Of a stretch of DNA of 6,973 bases, positions 1-5,275 are shown piece after piece. The first letter of the stretch is position 1. Each line of letters begins with the position of its first letter. Made by a program: the position numbers and the translations under genes. The stretch lies in NCBI GenBank assembly GCA_902495955.1, contig CABUZE010000045.1:1-6973 (forward strand), read 5' to 3'. The stretch is from an uncultured Collinsella sp. Its GTDB lineage: Bacteria > Actinomycetota > Coriobacteriia > Coriobacteriales > Coriobacteriaceae. The notes beneath the pieces were generated by a model. That model did no database searches and was not told the DNA's origin. It saw nothing but the letters and a program-made list of their open reading frames with translations.

Positions 1-231
1 CGTCATGGTGCCCTCGACGCGGGTGCCCTCGATCAGGTCGTTCATACGGTTGATGCAGCGCAAAAACGTCGATTTGCCGCAGCCCGAAGGACCGATAAAC
101 GAGGTGATGGCGTTTTTGGCGATGTTGAGGTCGAGCCCCGTCAGCGCATGAAAGTCACCGTACCAAAAGTTGAAATCCTTGGCCGTGATGGCCGCTTGCT
201 CATGCGTGGGAGCTGACTGATAGACGGACTT
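1..231 (-). CDS. pstB: PstB, phosphate ABC transporter ATP-binding protein (5' part; 3' end beyond window; start codon abnormal)
   Basis: This is the N-terminal part of the ATPase that powers the Pst phosphate importer on the cytoplasmic face. The visible frame shows [13 protein letters not shown], with the A-loop tyrosine of the WYG motif expected to stack on adenine, then Walker [10 protein letters not shown], then [11 protein letters not shown], all typical of PstB. The Q-loop, signature and Walker B lie outside the window. The frame is the same as that of pstA and is open right after the pstA stop TAG (246-244). No ATG, GTG or TTG occurs in frame before Walker A. A Shine-Dalgarno AGGAG at 240-236 is followed four bases later by AAG (231-229) where ATG would be expected, so I set the tentative start there. 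The first canonical in-frame starts, TTG and ATG, come only after Walker A and would remove it. Identity is secure; the start is not. A base error, a real start mutation or an unusual start are all possible. Confidence 0.85.
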
Positions 232-235
232 GGGA

Positions 236-240
236 CTCCT
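236..240 (-). promoter_or_regulatory. Shine-Dalgarno of pstB
   Basis: AGGAG lies between the pstA stop and the pstB coding frame. It argues that pstB is initiated separately rather than fused to pstA, and it places the expected start codon near 231, where the sequence reads AAG instead of ATG. Confidence 0.6.
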
Positions 241-243
241 TAA

Positions 244-1149
244 CTAGCGGCGTTTGCGCGACAGATAGCGCGCAAACAGGTTGAAGGCCAGAATAATCGC
301 CATCAGCAAAAGCGCGGTGCCATAGGCTGCGTTCATGTTGATGCCGTCGTTGGCAAGCAGGTACAGGTGGACCGTCATGGGGCGGCCGGAATCGAGTGGC
401 GAGATAGGCAGGTTGATGGCCTGACCCATGGTGTAGAGCACCACCGCAGTCTCGCCGATGGCGCGGCCGATGGCAAGCACGATGCCGGTGGCGATGCGGC
501 CAAAAGCCGAAGGAAGCACGATCTTGGAGACGACCTGCCACTTGGTGGCGCCCAGGCCATATGCGCCCCAACGGATATAGCGCGGAACGGCGCGGATTGC
601 CTCCTCGGTGGTGCGCATGACGATAGGCAGCATCAGAAGCGCCAGCGCCAGCGCGGCCGAAACCATCGAAAGGCCCAGGCCCATGGCCTCGACAAACAAG
701 GCGTAGCCAAAGAGGCCCATAACAATGGAGGGCACCGAGGCCAGGGCATCGGCAGCATAGCGAATGATGTCGACAATCTTGCCCTGCTTGGCGTATTCGG
801 CCAGATAGACCGCAGCCAGGACGGCAACCGGCGTGCAGATGAGCATGGCGAGCGCCGTCACGTAGATGGTCGAGACGATCGTGGGCCAAATGCCGCCCTC
901 GGCGTTGACGCCCTGCGGCCAGCCGAAGATAAAGTCGAGCGAGATATGCGGCAGGCCGTTGATGACCACGTAGGCGATGATGGCGATCAGCACCAGCGTG
1001 GTGATATAGGCCGCGGCGCGAAACACGCCGAGCATGATCTTGTTGGACAGATCCTTGTTGATGCGGCCCTTCTTGCCATGGGAAAGGGCACGCTTGATGC
1101 GCTCACGCGACGAGGTCGTATCGACCATCGTGTCAACGGAATCGGACAT
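244..1149 (-). CDS. pstA: PstA, phosphate ABC transporter permease
   Basis: One of the two membrane subunits of the Pst importer; with PstC it forms the phosphate channel in the cytoplasmic membrane. The 301-residue protein has a hydrophilic basic N-terminus (about 1-40), then about six membrane segments starting near 43-64 and ending near 277-293. The cytoplasmic coupling loop expected to dock onto PstB is visible as YGLGATKWQVVSKIVLPSA (197-215), and the PstA/PstC hallmark RAIGETAVVLYTMG follows at 229-242. The length is normal for the family. Start ATG is preceded by GAGGGGG with 6-nt spacing, and the gene begins 3 nt after the pstC stop, so the two are read from one message. The protein ends SRKRR before TAG. 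The next gene, pstB, continues in the same reading frame. Confidence 0.96.
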   Translation of the reverse strand: MSDSVDTMVDTTSSRERIKRALSHGKKGRINKDLSNKIMLGVFRAAAYITTLVLIAIIAYVVINGLPHISLDFIFGWPQGVNAEGGIWPTIVSTIYVTALAMLICTPVAVLAAVYLAEYAKQGKIVDIIRYAADALASVPSIVMGLFGYALFVEAMGLGLSMVSAALALALLMLPIVMRTTEEAIRAVPRYIRWGAYGLGATKWQVVSKIVLPSAFGRIATGIVLAIGRAIGETAVVLYTMGQAINLPISPLDSGRPMTVHLYLLANDGINMNAAYGTALLLMAIILAFNLFARYLSRKRR

Positions 1150-1152
1150 AGC

Positions 1153-2076
1153 CTACCCCCTCTTCTTGGAAATCAGGCGGACGATACCCACCAGTGCAGC
1201 GGAGATGATAAACAGGACAACGCCCATGCCGAACAGAGCCGAGCGGTGCAGGCCCGAGGAATAACTCATGTCGAGCGCAATCTGACTCGTGAGCGTCGAG
1301 ATGGGGCTCGAGATGCTATCCGGAATGACCGGGGCGTTGCCCACGACCATCAGCACGGCCATGGTCTCACCGATGGCACGCCCCATACCCAAGACAATCG
1401 CATCGACAATGCCCAGCTTGGCTGCAGGAAGCACGACCTTGTAGATGGTCTGCCACTTGGTGGCACCCATGGCATAGGATGCCTCGCGAATGCCCATGGG
1501 AATGGAATTGAGGGCATCTATGGTGAGCGTGGTGATGGTAGGGACGATCATGATGGCGAGCACGAACCACGCCGTCAGTGCGCCAAATCCAAGGCCGCCG
1601 GTCAGCTGGGCGATAAACGGGCGGATGATGATCATGCCGAAGAAGCCGTAGATGATGGAGGGGATGCCCGCCAGCAGGTCGACAGCGGGGCTAATGAGCC
1701 TGCGCACGCGCTTGCTGGCGATCTCGACCAGATACACGGCTGTGCCCACACCCAACGGCACGCCCATGGCAAGGGCACCGACCGTCACCAGGCCAGAGCC
1801 CGCCAGCAGCGACATGATGCCGTAGTGACCCTCAGAGGGCGCCCACGTAAAGCTAAAGAAGTCCGCCAGGCCGATGTCGGTAAAGACCGGCAGCGCCGAG
1901 TACGTGGTAAAGACAAAAATCAGGATGACGGTGACGACCGCCAAGAACGCACAGGCAAAGAAGATCCACTGCAGCGCCTTCTCCTTGAGATAGGTGCTGC
2001 GTGACACCAACGCCAACTCACGCTTTTTGGGCGTCCGCGCCTCATGCTCAATCTGGGGGATTTCCTGTGCTTCCAC
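1153..2076 (-). CDS. pstC: PstC, phosphate ABC transporter permease
   Basis: Partner permease of PstA. From this start it has 307 residues: a charged cytoplasmic N-terminus of about 33 residues, a first membrane helix near 36-58, a short extracytoplasmic stretch, then five more hydrophobic segments. The EAA coupling loop EASYAMGATKWQTIYKVVLP lies at about 198-217 and RAIGETMAVLMVVGN at about 233-247, both typical of the family. Two GTG starts are possible. GTG at 2085 overlaps pstS by 8 nt, but the only good Shine-Dalgarno, AGGGGAG at 2091-2085, would abut or overlap it. GTG at 2076 sits 8 nt downstream of that site and 1 nt after the pstS stop, so I prefer it; the longer form adds three residues (MSS). 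Tight packing on both sides indicates an operon. Confidence 0.95.
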   Translation of the reverse strand: MEAQEIPQIEHEARTPKKRELALVSRSTYLKEKALQWIFFACAFLAVVTVILIFVFTTYSALPVFTDIGLADFFSFTWAPSEGHYGIMSLLAGSGLVTVGALAMGVPLGVGTAVYLVEIASKRVRRLISPAVDLLAGIPSIIYGFFGMIIIRPFIAQLTGGLGFGALTAWFVLAIMIVPTITTLTIDALNSIPMGIREASYAMGATKWQTIYKVVLPAAKLGIVDAIVLGMGRAIGETMAVLMVVGNAPVIPDSISSPISTLTSQIALDMSYSSGLHRSALFGMGVVLFIISAALVGIVRLISKKRG

Positions 2077-2077
2077 G

Positions 2078-2914
2078 CTACTCACTCCCCTTTCCGTCGT
2101 TGGTGACGGGAATAAAGCCCGCCTCGCGAATCTGCTTGTCCATCTTTTCGGACGTCACATAGTCAATGTAGTCCTGCGCCTGCTGCGAAGGCGTACCCTT
2201 CACAAAGAAGTAAAGGTCACGCGAGATGGGATAGCCGCCGCTTGCGACCGTCTTCTCGGATGCCTCGACATGGTTGACCGAAACGGCCTTAACCGAGGTC
2301 TTGGCATTGAGGCTCTCGACAAAACCCAGCGAGATGTAGCCAATGGCGCCACGCGAGCGGGACACGACATCGCGTACCTGGCCCGTGCCCGAAAGAACAG
2401 CCGAGCGGCGATCGAATGGCGTGCCGTCCATCACGATAGTGCGGAAGGCCTCGCGCGTACCGGACGCCTCGTCGCGGTTGATAACCTGAATCTTCAGGTC
2501 CTCTCCGCCGACTTCTTTCCAGTTGGTGATCTTGCCGGCGTAAATATCGCGGAGCTGCTCGGTCGAGAGATTATCGACCGGGTTGTCGTCGTTCACGATG
2601 ACTGCAATGCCGTCGTGCGCGATAACGATAGGCGTCAGACCCAGGTCTTGCTCATCGGCGTTGAGGCCACGAGAGGAGCTGGCGATATCGGCGGTGCCGG
2701 CGCTAACAGCTTCGATGCCAGCAGATGAGCCAAGGCCGGAGACGAGCACGTCGGTGCCGGCCTCCTCTTTAAAGCCCTCGGCCGCGATCTCGGCAATGGG
2801 AAGGCACGTCGTAGAGCCGGCAACGGTGATGGAAGAGGTAGAAGATCCCGAGGAGCAGGCGCACAGCGTGAGCGTGAGCACTGCTGCACTCAGGACCGAT
2901 GCGATCTTTCTCAT
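2078..2914 (-). CDS. pstS: PstS, phosphate-binding lipoprotein of the Pst transporter
   Basis: Extracytoplasmic receptor that binds orthophosphate and hands it to PstC/PstA. The 278-residue protein begins with a lipoprotein signal: MRK, a hydrophobic stretch, and the lipobox LCAC with Cys20 as the likely lipidated residue, followed by a Ser/Gly/Thr linker (21-28). The mature part carries the family motifs VAGSTTCLPIA (31-41), SSSRGL (79-84), NRDEASGTREAF (146-157) and SRGAIGYISLGFVE (187-200), which form the phosphate pocket in characterised PstS proteins. The length is in the compact range seen in Gram-positive homologues. ATG overlaps the stop of pgeF as ATGA, and no purine-rich Shine-Dalgarno precedes it, which suggests initiation by ribosomes finishing pgeF. 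An open frame continues upstream to 3325 but lies over pgeF and would bury the signal peptide, so I rejected it. Confidence 0.95.
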   Translation of the reverse strand: MRKIASVLSAAVLTLTLCACSSGSSTSSITVAGSTTCLPIAEIAAEGFKEEAGTDVLVSGLGSSAGIEAVSAGTADIASSSRGLNADEQDLGLTPIVIAHDGIAVIVNDDNPVDNLSTEQLRDIYAGKITNWKEVGGEDLKIQVINRDEASGTREAFRTIVMDGTPFDRRSAVLSGTGQVRDVVSRSRGAIGYISLGFVESLNAKTSVKAVSVNHVEASEKTVASGGYPISRDLYFFVKGTPSQQAQDYIDYVTSEKMDKQIREAGFIPVTNDGKGSE

Positions 2915-3711
2915 AGCATCACGCCGATCGCAGCATGCCGCCCACAGGTGCCGCCCTCGTTGCGGTAGGAATAAAAGCGGTCGTTCTGACGAACGGTGGA
3001 AAGTTTGGTGTCCACAATGCCATTCACATTGACACCGGCATCCACCAGCGCCTCGCGAATGGCGGCGGAAAGATCGAGCATGCGAGAAGCAGTAGCATCG
3101 ATGCACGAGAACTCGGCGGCAAAGCGGTCCATAAGCTCTTGGGACACCTCGTACTCGTCGCCCAGGATATGGGGCCCAATATAGGCAGAGATGTCCTCCG
3201 GCTTGCAGCCAGCCGCCTCGCAGAGCGCTTGACACGCCTTGGCGGAAATGCGCGCAATCGTGCCCTTCCAGCCAGAATGCACCACGGCAAAACCGTTGGG
3301 AGCAACCAGCACCACGGGAACGCAATCGGCAAAGCAGAGCAGCACGGGTACCCCATGGGCCGTGCAGACAAGGGCATCACAGCCCTCGGCAATCTGCTCG
3401 CGAATGTTCTCGAGATCATCGGCGCCATTCGAGGTCACCGTCACGACATGGTCACCGTGTACCTGATTGGGGACAAGCAAGTTGTGCTCGCACTCGGCGG
3501 CGCCCATGGCCTCGAGTACGCGGCGACGATTTTCTTGAACGGCAAAGGGGTCATCGCCTACATGCGAGCCCAGATTGAGCGAGGAGTACGCGTCTTCGGA
3601 AACGCCACCGGTGCGCTCGGTAAAGGCAAAGCGGACATCGTGCGTCGCGCCCTCTACCAACGTAACTCCATCATGGTCGACACGCGAAACGTTGTCCGCA
3701 CGTGCTGCCAT
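2911..3711 (-). CDS. pgeF: PgeF/YfiH family protein (multicopper polyphenol oxidase-like; peptidoglycan editing factor)
   Basis: A 266-residue cytoplasmic protein of the YfiH/DUF152/Cu-oxidase_4 family. Metal-site residues are visible: His85 in NQVHG, Cys130 in CFADC and His145 in VVHSGWKG. TERTGGVS (31-38), NLGSHVGD (46-53) and the C-terminal YSYRNEGGTCGRHAAIG (248-264) are also family features. The E. coli homologue is reported to remove wrongly incorporated residues from peptidoglycan precursors, and family members including LACC1/FAMIN have purine nucleoside phosphorylase and adenosine deaminase activity; which applies here is unknown. ATG at 3711 has a perfect AGGAGG 7 nt upstream. A GTG at 3732 in the same frame lies upstream of that site and is unlikely to be the start. 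In many actinobacteria this gene follows ftsZ, as here, but here a terminator separates them. The stop codon overlaps the pstS start. Confidence 0.93.
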   Translation of the reverse strand: MAARADNVSRVDHDGVTLVEGATHDVRFAFTERTGGVSEDAYSSLNLGSHVGDDPFAVQENRRRVLEAMGAAECEHNLLVPNQVHGDHVVTVTSNGADDLENIREQIAEGCDALVCTAHGVPVLLCFADCVPVVLVAPNGFAVVHSGWKGTIARISAKACQALCEAAGCKPEDISAYIGPHILGDEYEVSQELMDRFAAEFSCIDATASRMLDLSAAIREALVDAGVNVNGIVDTKLSTVRQNDRFYSYRNEGGTCGRHAAIGVML

Positions 3712-3718
3712 ACTAAAG

Positions 3719-3724
3719 CCTCCT
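3719..3724 (-). promoter_or_regulatory. Shine-Dalgarno of pgeF
   Basis: Perfect AGGAGG with 7-nt spacing to ATG 3711-3709. It fixes the pgeF start and excludes the upstream GTG at 3732. Confidence 0.85.
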
Positions 3725-3738
3725 AATAACACAAGTAT

Positions 3739-3753
3739 CGCGGCGTCGCCGCG
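3739..3753. repeat. GC-rich palindrome in the pgeF leader
   Basis: CGCGGCG, one central base, CGCCGCG: a perfect inverted repeat of 7 bp per arm. In RNA it would form at least a 5-bp G+C stem with a 5-base loop about 14 nt upstream of the Shine-Dalgarno of pgeF. There is no T-run after it, so it is not an intrinsic terminator. It could be an operator or a leader hairpin, or simply chance in G+C-rich DNA. Confidence 0.4.
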
Positions 3754-3762
3754 CAGTCCGTG

Positions 3763-3795
3763 TTTATACGGCTGTCATACTTCTTTAAAAGGATA
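3763..3795 (-). promoter_or_regulatory. Possible -10 elements of the pgeF-pst promoter
   Basis: Two -10-like hexamers read on the minus strand: TATCCT at 3795-3790 and TATAAA at 3768-3763. Neither has a good TTGACA-like partner at 16-18 bp. TATCCT lies 19 bp downstream of the second unit of the 11-bp-period repeat, a layout that could suit an activator-dependent promoter lacking a -35. TATAAA would give a leader of roughly 45 nt containing the GC palindrome. A promoter is expected here because a terminator precedes and a gene with a strong ribosome site follows, but the exact site is uncertain. Confidence 0.3.
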
Positions 3796-3814
3796 CCCGC
3801 AGCGGTAGGGACCA

Positions 3815-3832
3815 AACGTAAAGGGAACGTAA
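3815..3832 (-). promoter_or_regulatory. 11-bp-period direct repeat, candidate PHO box
   Basis: On the minus strand TTACGTT is repeated exactly with four bases between copies (TTACGTTCCCTTTACGTT), an 11-bp period. OmpR-family phosphate regulators (PhoB, PhoP, RegX3) bind 7-bp or 6-bp direct repeats with this period. The repeat lies about 100 bp upstream of the pgeF start, in the control region of the pgeF-pst unit. The motif does not match the E. coli or Bacillus consensus closely, so assignment as a PHO box rests on spacing and location. Confidence 0.4.
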
Positions 3833-3848
3833 GGAAATTGGAGGCTTT

Positions 3849-3860
3849 CGTTTACAAACG
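3849..3860. repeat. Short inverted repeat CGTTT-AC-AAACG
   Basis: A 12-bp inverted repeat with 5-bp arms and two central bases, just beyond the T-run of the ftsZ terminator and upstream of the candidate PHO box. It could be an operator half-site pair; its small size also allows chance. Confidence 0.25.
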
Positions 3861-3895
3861 AGAAACAAAAAGGGCGCATCCATACGGACGCGCCC
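3861..3895 (-). terminator. Intrinsic terminator after ftsZ
   Basis: On the minus strand GGGCGCGTCC, loop GTAT, GGATGCGCCC form a 10-bp stem with one G-U wobble, followed directly by TTTTTGTTT. It begins 26 nt after the ftsZ stop codon. On the plus strand the stem is followed by C/G-rich sequence, so the signal acts on the minus strand. It separates the murB-ftsQ-ftsZ transcript from pgeF-pst. Confidence 0.92.
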
Positions 3896-3921
3896 CTGTG
3901 CAAAACAATGCGAAGAACGAC

Positions 3922-5076
3922 TTAGAAGCTGCCACGCTTGAGGAAGTCGGGAAGCTCAAACTGGTCGTTACCAAAGTTGGGCAGCTCGGTACCGCCGACG
4001 TTGCGAGTCGGGGCAGCCTGGGCAGGGCTAGCAGCCGGAGCGGTGCGCTGCGGCTCGGCAGAAGCAGCGGCCTTGCTCTGGGACTGCTGGGCAGCGAAGA
4101 GCTCGTCCTGACGGTTGACGTTGGAATCGGAGAAGCCCGTGGCGATAACGGTGATGCGCACCTGGTCGCCCAGGGACTCGTCGACAACGGTACCAAAGAT
4201 GATGTTGGCCTCGGGGTCGACGGCATTGGCGACAACGTCGGCGGCGTCGCTGATCTCCTGGATGCCCAGGTCCTTGGAGCCGGCGATGGAAAGCAGGACG
4301 CGCGTGGCGCCATCGATGGAGCTCTCGAGCAGCGGACTGGAGATAGCCTGCTGGGCAGCGTCGACGGCACGAGTGTCCCCAGAAGCGGTACCGATACCCA
4401 TCATGGCGGTACCGGCCTGCTTCATGATGGTCTTAACATCGGCGAAGTCCAGGTTGATGATACCCGGGACGGTGATGAGGTCGGTGATGCCCTGGGTGCC
4501 CTGAGAAAGGACGCCATCGGCAATCGCGAACGCCTCGAGCATCGTAGTCTTCTTCTCGGCGATGTCGAGCAGCTTGTCGTTAGGGATAACGATCATGGTG
4601 TCGACGCAATCGGAGAGGGTCTTGATGCCCTCCTCGGCGCTCTTCTTGCGCTTGCGACCCTCGAAGGTGAAGGGCTTGGTCACGACGGCGACGGTCAGCG
4701 CGCCGACCTCGTTCATCGCGATATCGGCAACGATGGGAGCAGCGCCGGTACCGGTACCACCGCCCTCGCCGCAGGTGATGAACACCATGTCGGCGCCAGC
4801 GAGCGCCTCGGCGATATCGTCGCGGGACTCATCGGCAGCCTTGCGGCCAACCTCGGGGTTGGCGCCGGCGCCCAGGCCGCGGGTAAGGTCGGTGCCGATG
4901 TGCACCTTGATATCGGCATCAGAGATCGCGAGCGCCTGAGCATCGGTGTTGATGGCAACAAACTCGACGCCGCGGATGCCCTCTTCGATCATTCGATTGA
5001 CCGCGTTGGTACCGCCGCCACCGACGCCGACCACCTTAATGACGGCAAGGTAGTTGTTGATCTCTGTCTCGTGCAT
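3922..5076 (-). CDS. ftsZ: FtsZ, tubulin-like cell division GTPase
   Basis: Polymerises into the Z-ring at midcell and recruits the divisome. The 384-residue protein has the nucleotide-binding start [15 protein letters not shown] (15-29), the tubulin signature GEGGGTGTG (103-111) and the T7 synergy loop NLDFADV (208-214; Asn208, Asp210 and Asp213 are expected to complete the GTPase site of the next subunit). The C-terminal globular domain runs to about 316. A Gln/Ala/Ser/Pro-rich linker spans about 325-365, and the protein ends with the conserved partner-binding peptide FELPDFLKR (373-381). Glu at position 104 is the form I associate with actinobacterial FtsZ. ATG at 5076 has GGAGG 6 nt upstream; an in-frame ATG at 5106 lies upstream of that site and is not preferred. 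No ftsA is present between ftsQ and ftsZ. A strong terminator follows. Confidence 0.98.
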   Translation of the reverse strand: MHETEINNYLAVIKVVGVGGGGTNAVNRMIEEGIRGVEFVAINTDAQALAISDADIKVHIGTDLTRGLGAGANPEVGRKAADESRDDIAEALAGADMVFITCGEGGGTGTGAAPIVADIAMNEVGALTVAVVTKPFTFEGRKRKKSAEEGIKTLSDCVDTMIVIPNDKLLDIAEKKTTMLEAFAIADGVLSQGTQGITDLITVPGIINLDFADVKTIMKQAGTAMMGIGTASGDTRAVDAAQQAISSPLLESSIDGATRVLLSIAGSKDLGIQEISDAADVVANAVDPEANIIFGTVVDESLGDQVRITVIATGFSDSNVNRQDELFAAQQSQSKAAASAEPQRTAPAASPAQAAPTRNVGGTELPNFGNDQFELPDFLKRGSF

Positions 5077-5082
5077 GTCGGT

Positions 5083-5087
5083 CCTCC
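5083..5087 (-). promoter_or_regulatory. Shine-Dalgarno of ftsZ
   Basis: GGAGG with 6-nt spacing to ATG 5076-5074. It decides the start in favour of the 384-residue form over an upstream in-frame ATG at 5106 that would add ten residues. Confidence 0.85.
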
Positions 5088-5132
5088 GAACAAAGGTTAT
5101 AGCCATAGCATGGGTTGACCCCTGCGCACATT

Positions 5133-5144
5133 AACCTTCAGGTT
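5133..5144. repeat. Inverted repeat AACCT-TC-AGGTT in the ftsZ leader
   Basis: A 12-bp inverted repeat with 5-bp arms about 57 nt upstream of the ftsZ start. Possible regulator site in the ftsZ upstream region; no known motif recognised. Confidence 0.3.
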
Positions 5145-5169
5145 GAAAGTAAATGCAAAGGTAAACCGT

Positions 5170-5202
5170 ATTATGTTTGCACATTATGAACGTATCAGTC
5201 AA
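5170..5202 (-). promoter_or_regulatory. Probable ftsZ promoter elements in the A+T-rich ftsQ-ftsZ gap
   Basis: On the minus strand the gap contains TTGACT (5202-5197) followed by two copies of CATAAT (5188-5183 and 5175-5170) 13 bp apart. TTGACT resembles a -35 and CATAAT a -10, but the spacings are 8 and 21 bp, neither of them standard, so I cannot assign a clean pair. The local A+T richness, in contrast with the neighbouring genes, supports a promoter here giving ftsZ its own transcript in addition to read-through from ftsQ. Confidence 0.4.
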
Positions 5203-5211
5203 ATAATTGAC
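5198..5211. repeat. Inverted repeat GTCAA-ATAA-TTGAC
   Basis: A 14-bp inverted repeat with perfect 5-bp arms around four A/T bases. It overlaps the TTGACT -35-like element, a position where a dimeric repressor or activator could act on the ftsZ promoter. No family recognised. Confidence 0.35.
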
Positions 5212-5275
5212 CGTGAAAACCAAACAAACCAGATAAACGGCGTGGTATGGCCCCTCAACAAAGCTGTTTAGGATA

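Noticed and set aside
201..203. ATG at 203-201 as a start for pstB
   Set aside because: It is out of frame with the KDFNFWYG/Walker A reading frame, and the Shine-Dalgarno at 240-236 is too far upstream.
200..889. Minus-strand frame of 229 codons overlapping pstA
   Set aside because: It is a shadow frame within pstA; its translation is rich in His, Arg, Gly and Cys with no known features.
367..2004. Plus-strand open frame of 545 codons opposite pstA and pstC
   Set aside because: It lies antisense to two well-identified genes, is rich in His, Arg, Asp and Gly with no recognisable domain or ribosome site, and is explained by the codon bias of the minus-strand genes.
2078..3325. Longer 415-codon frame extending pstS upstream
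   Set aside because: The extra 137 residues overlap pgeF in another frame, have an unlike-protein Cys/Arg/His-rich composition, and would bury the lipoprotein signal peptide that starts at 2914.
3772..3778. CTGTCAT as an E. coli-type PHO box
   Set aside because: Only one half matches; the expected second half four bases on reads CTTTAAA, matching at about four of seven positions, so it is not a convincing site alone.
3760..5118. Plus-strand open frame of 452 codons opposite ftsZ
   Set aside because: Mirror of ftsZ codon usage; the Leu/Gly/Asp/Val-rich translation shows no domain and the frame runs through the ftsZ terminator.
5221..5275. Possible terminator after ftsQ
   Set aside because: Only a 4-bp weak stem (AACA/TGTT) and no stem followed by a T-run were found.
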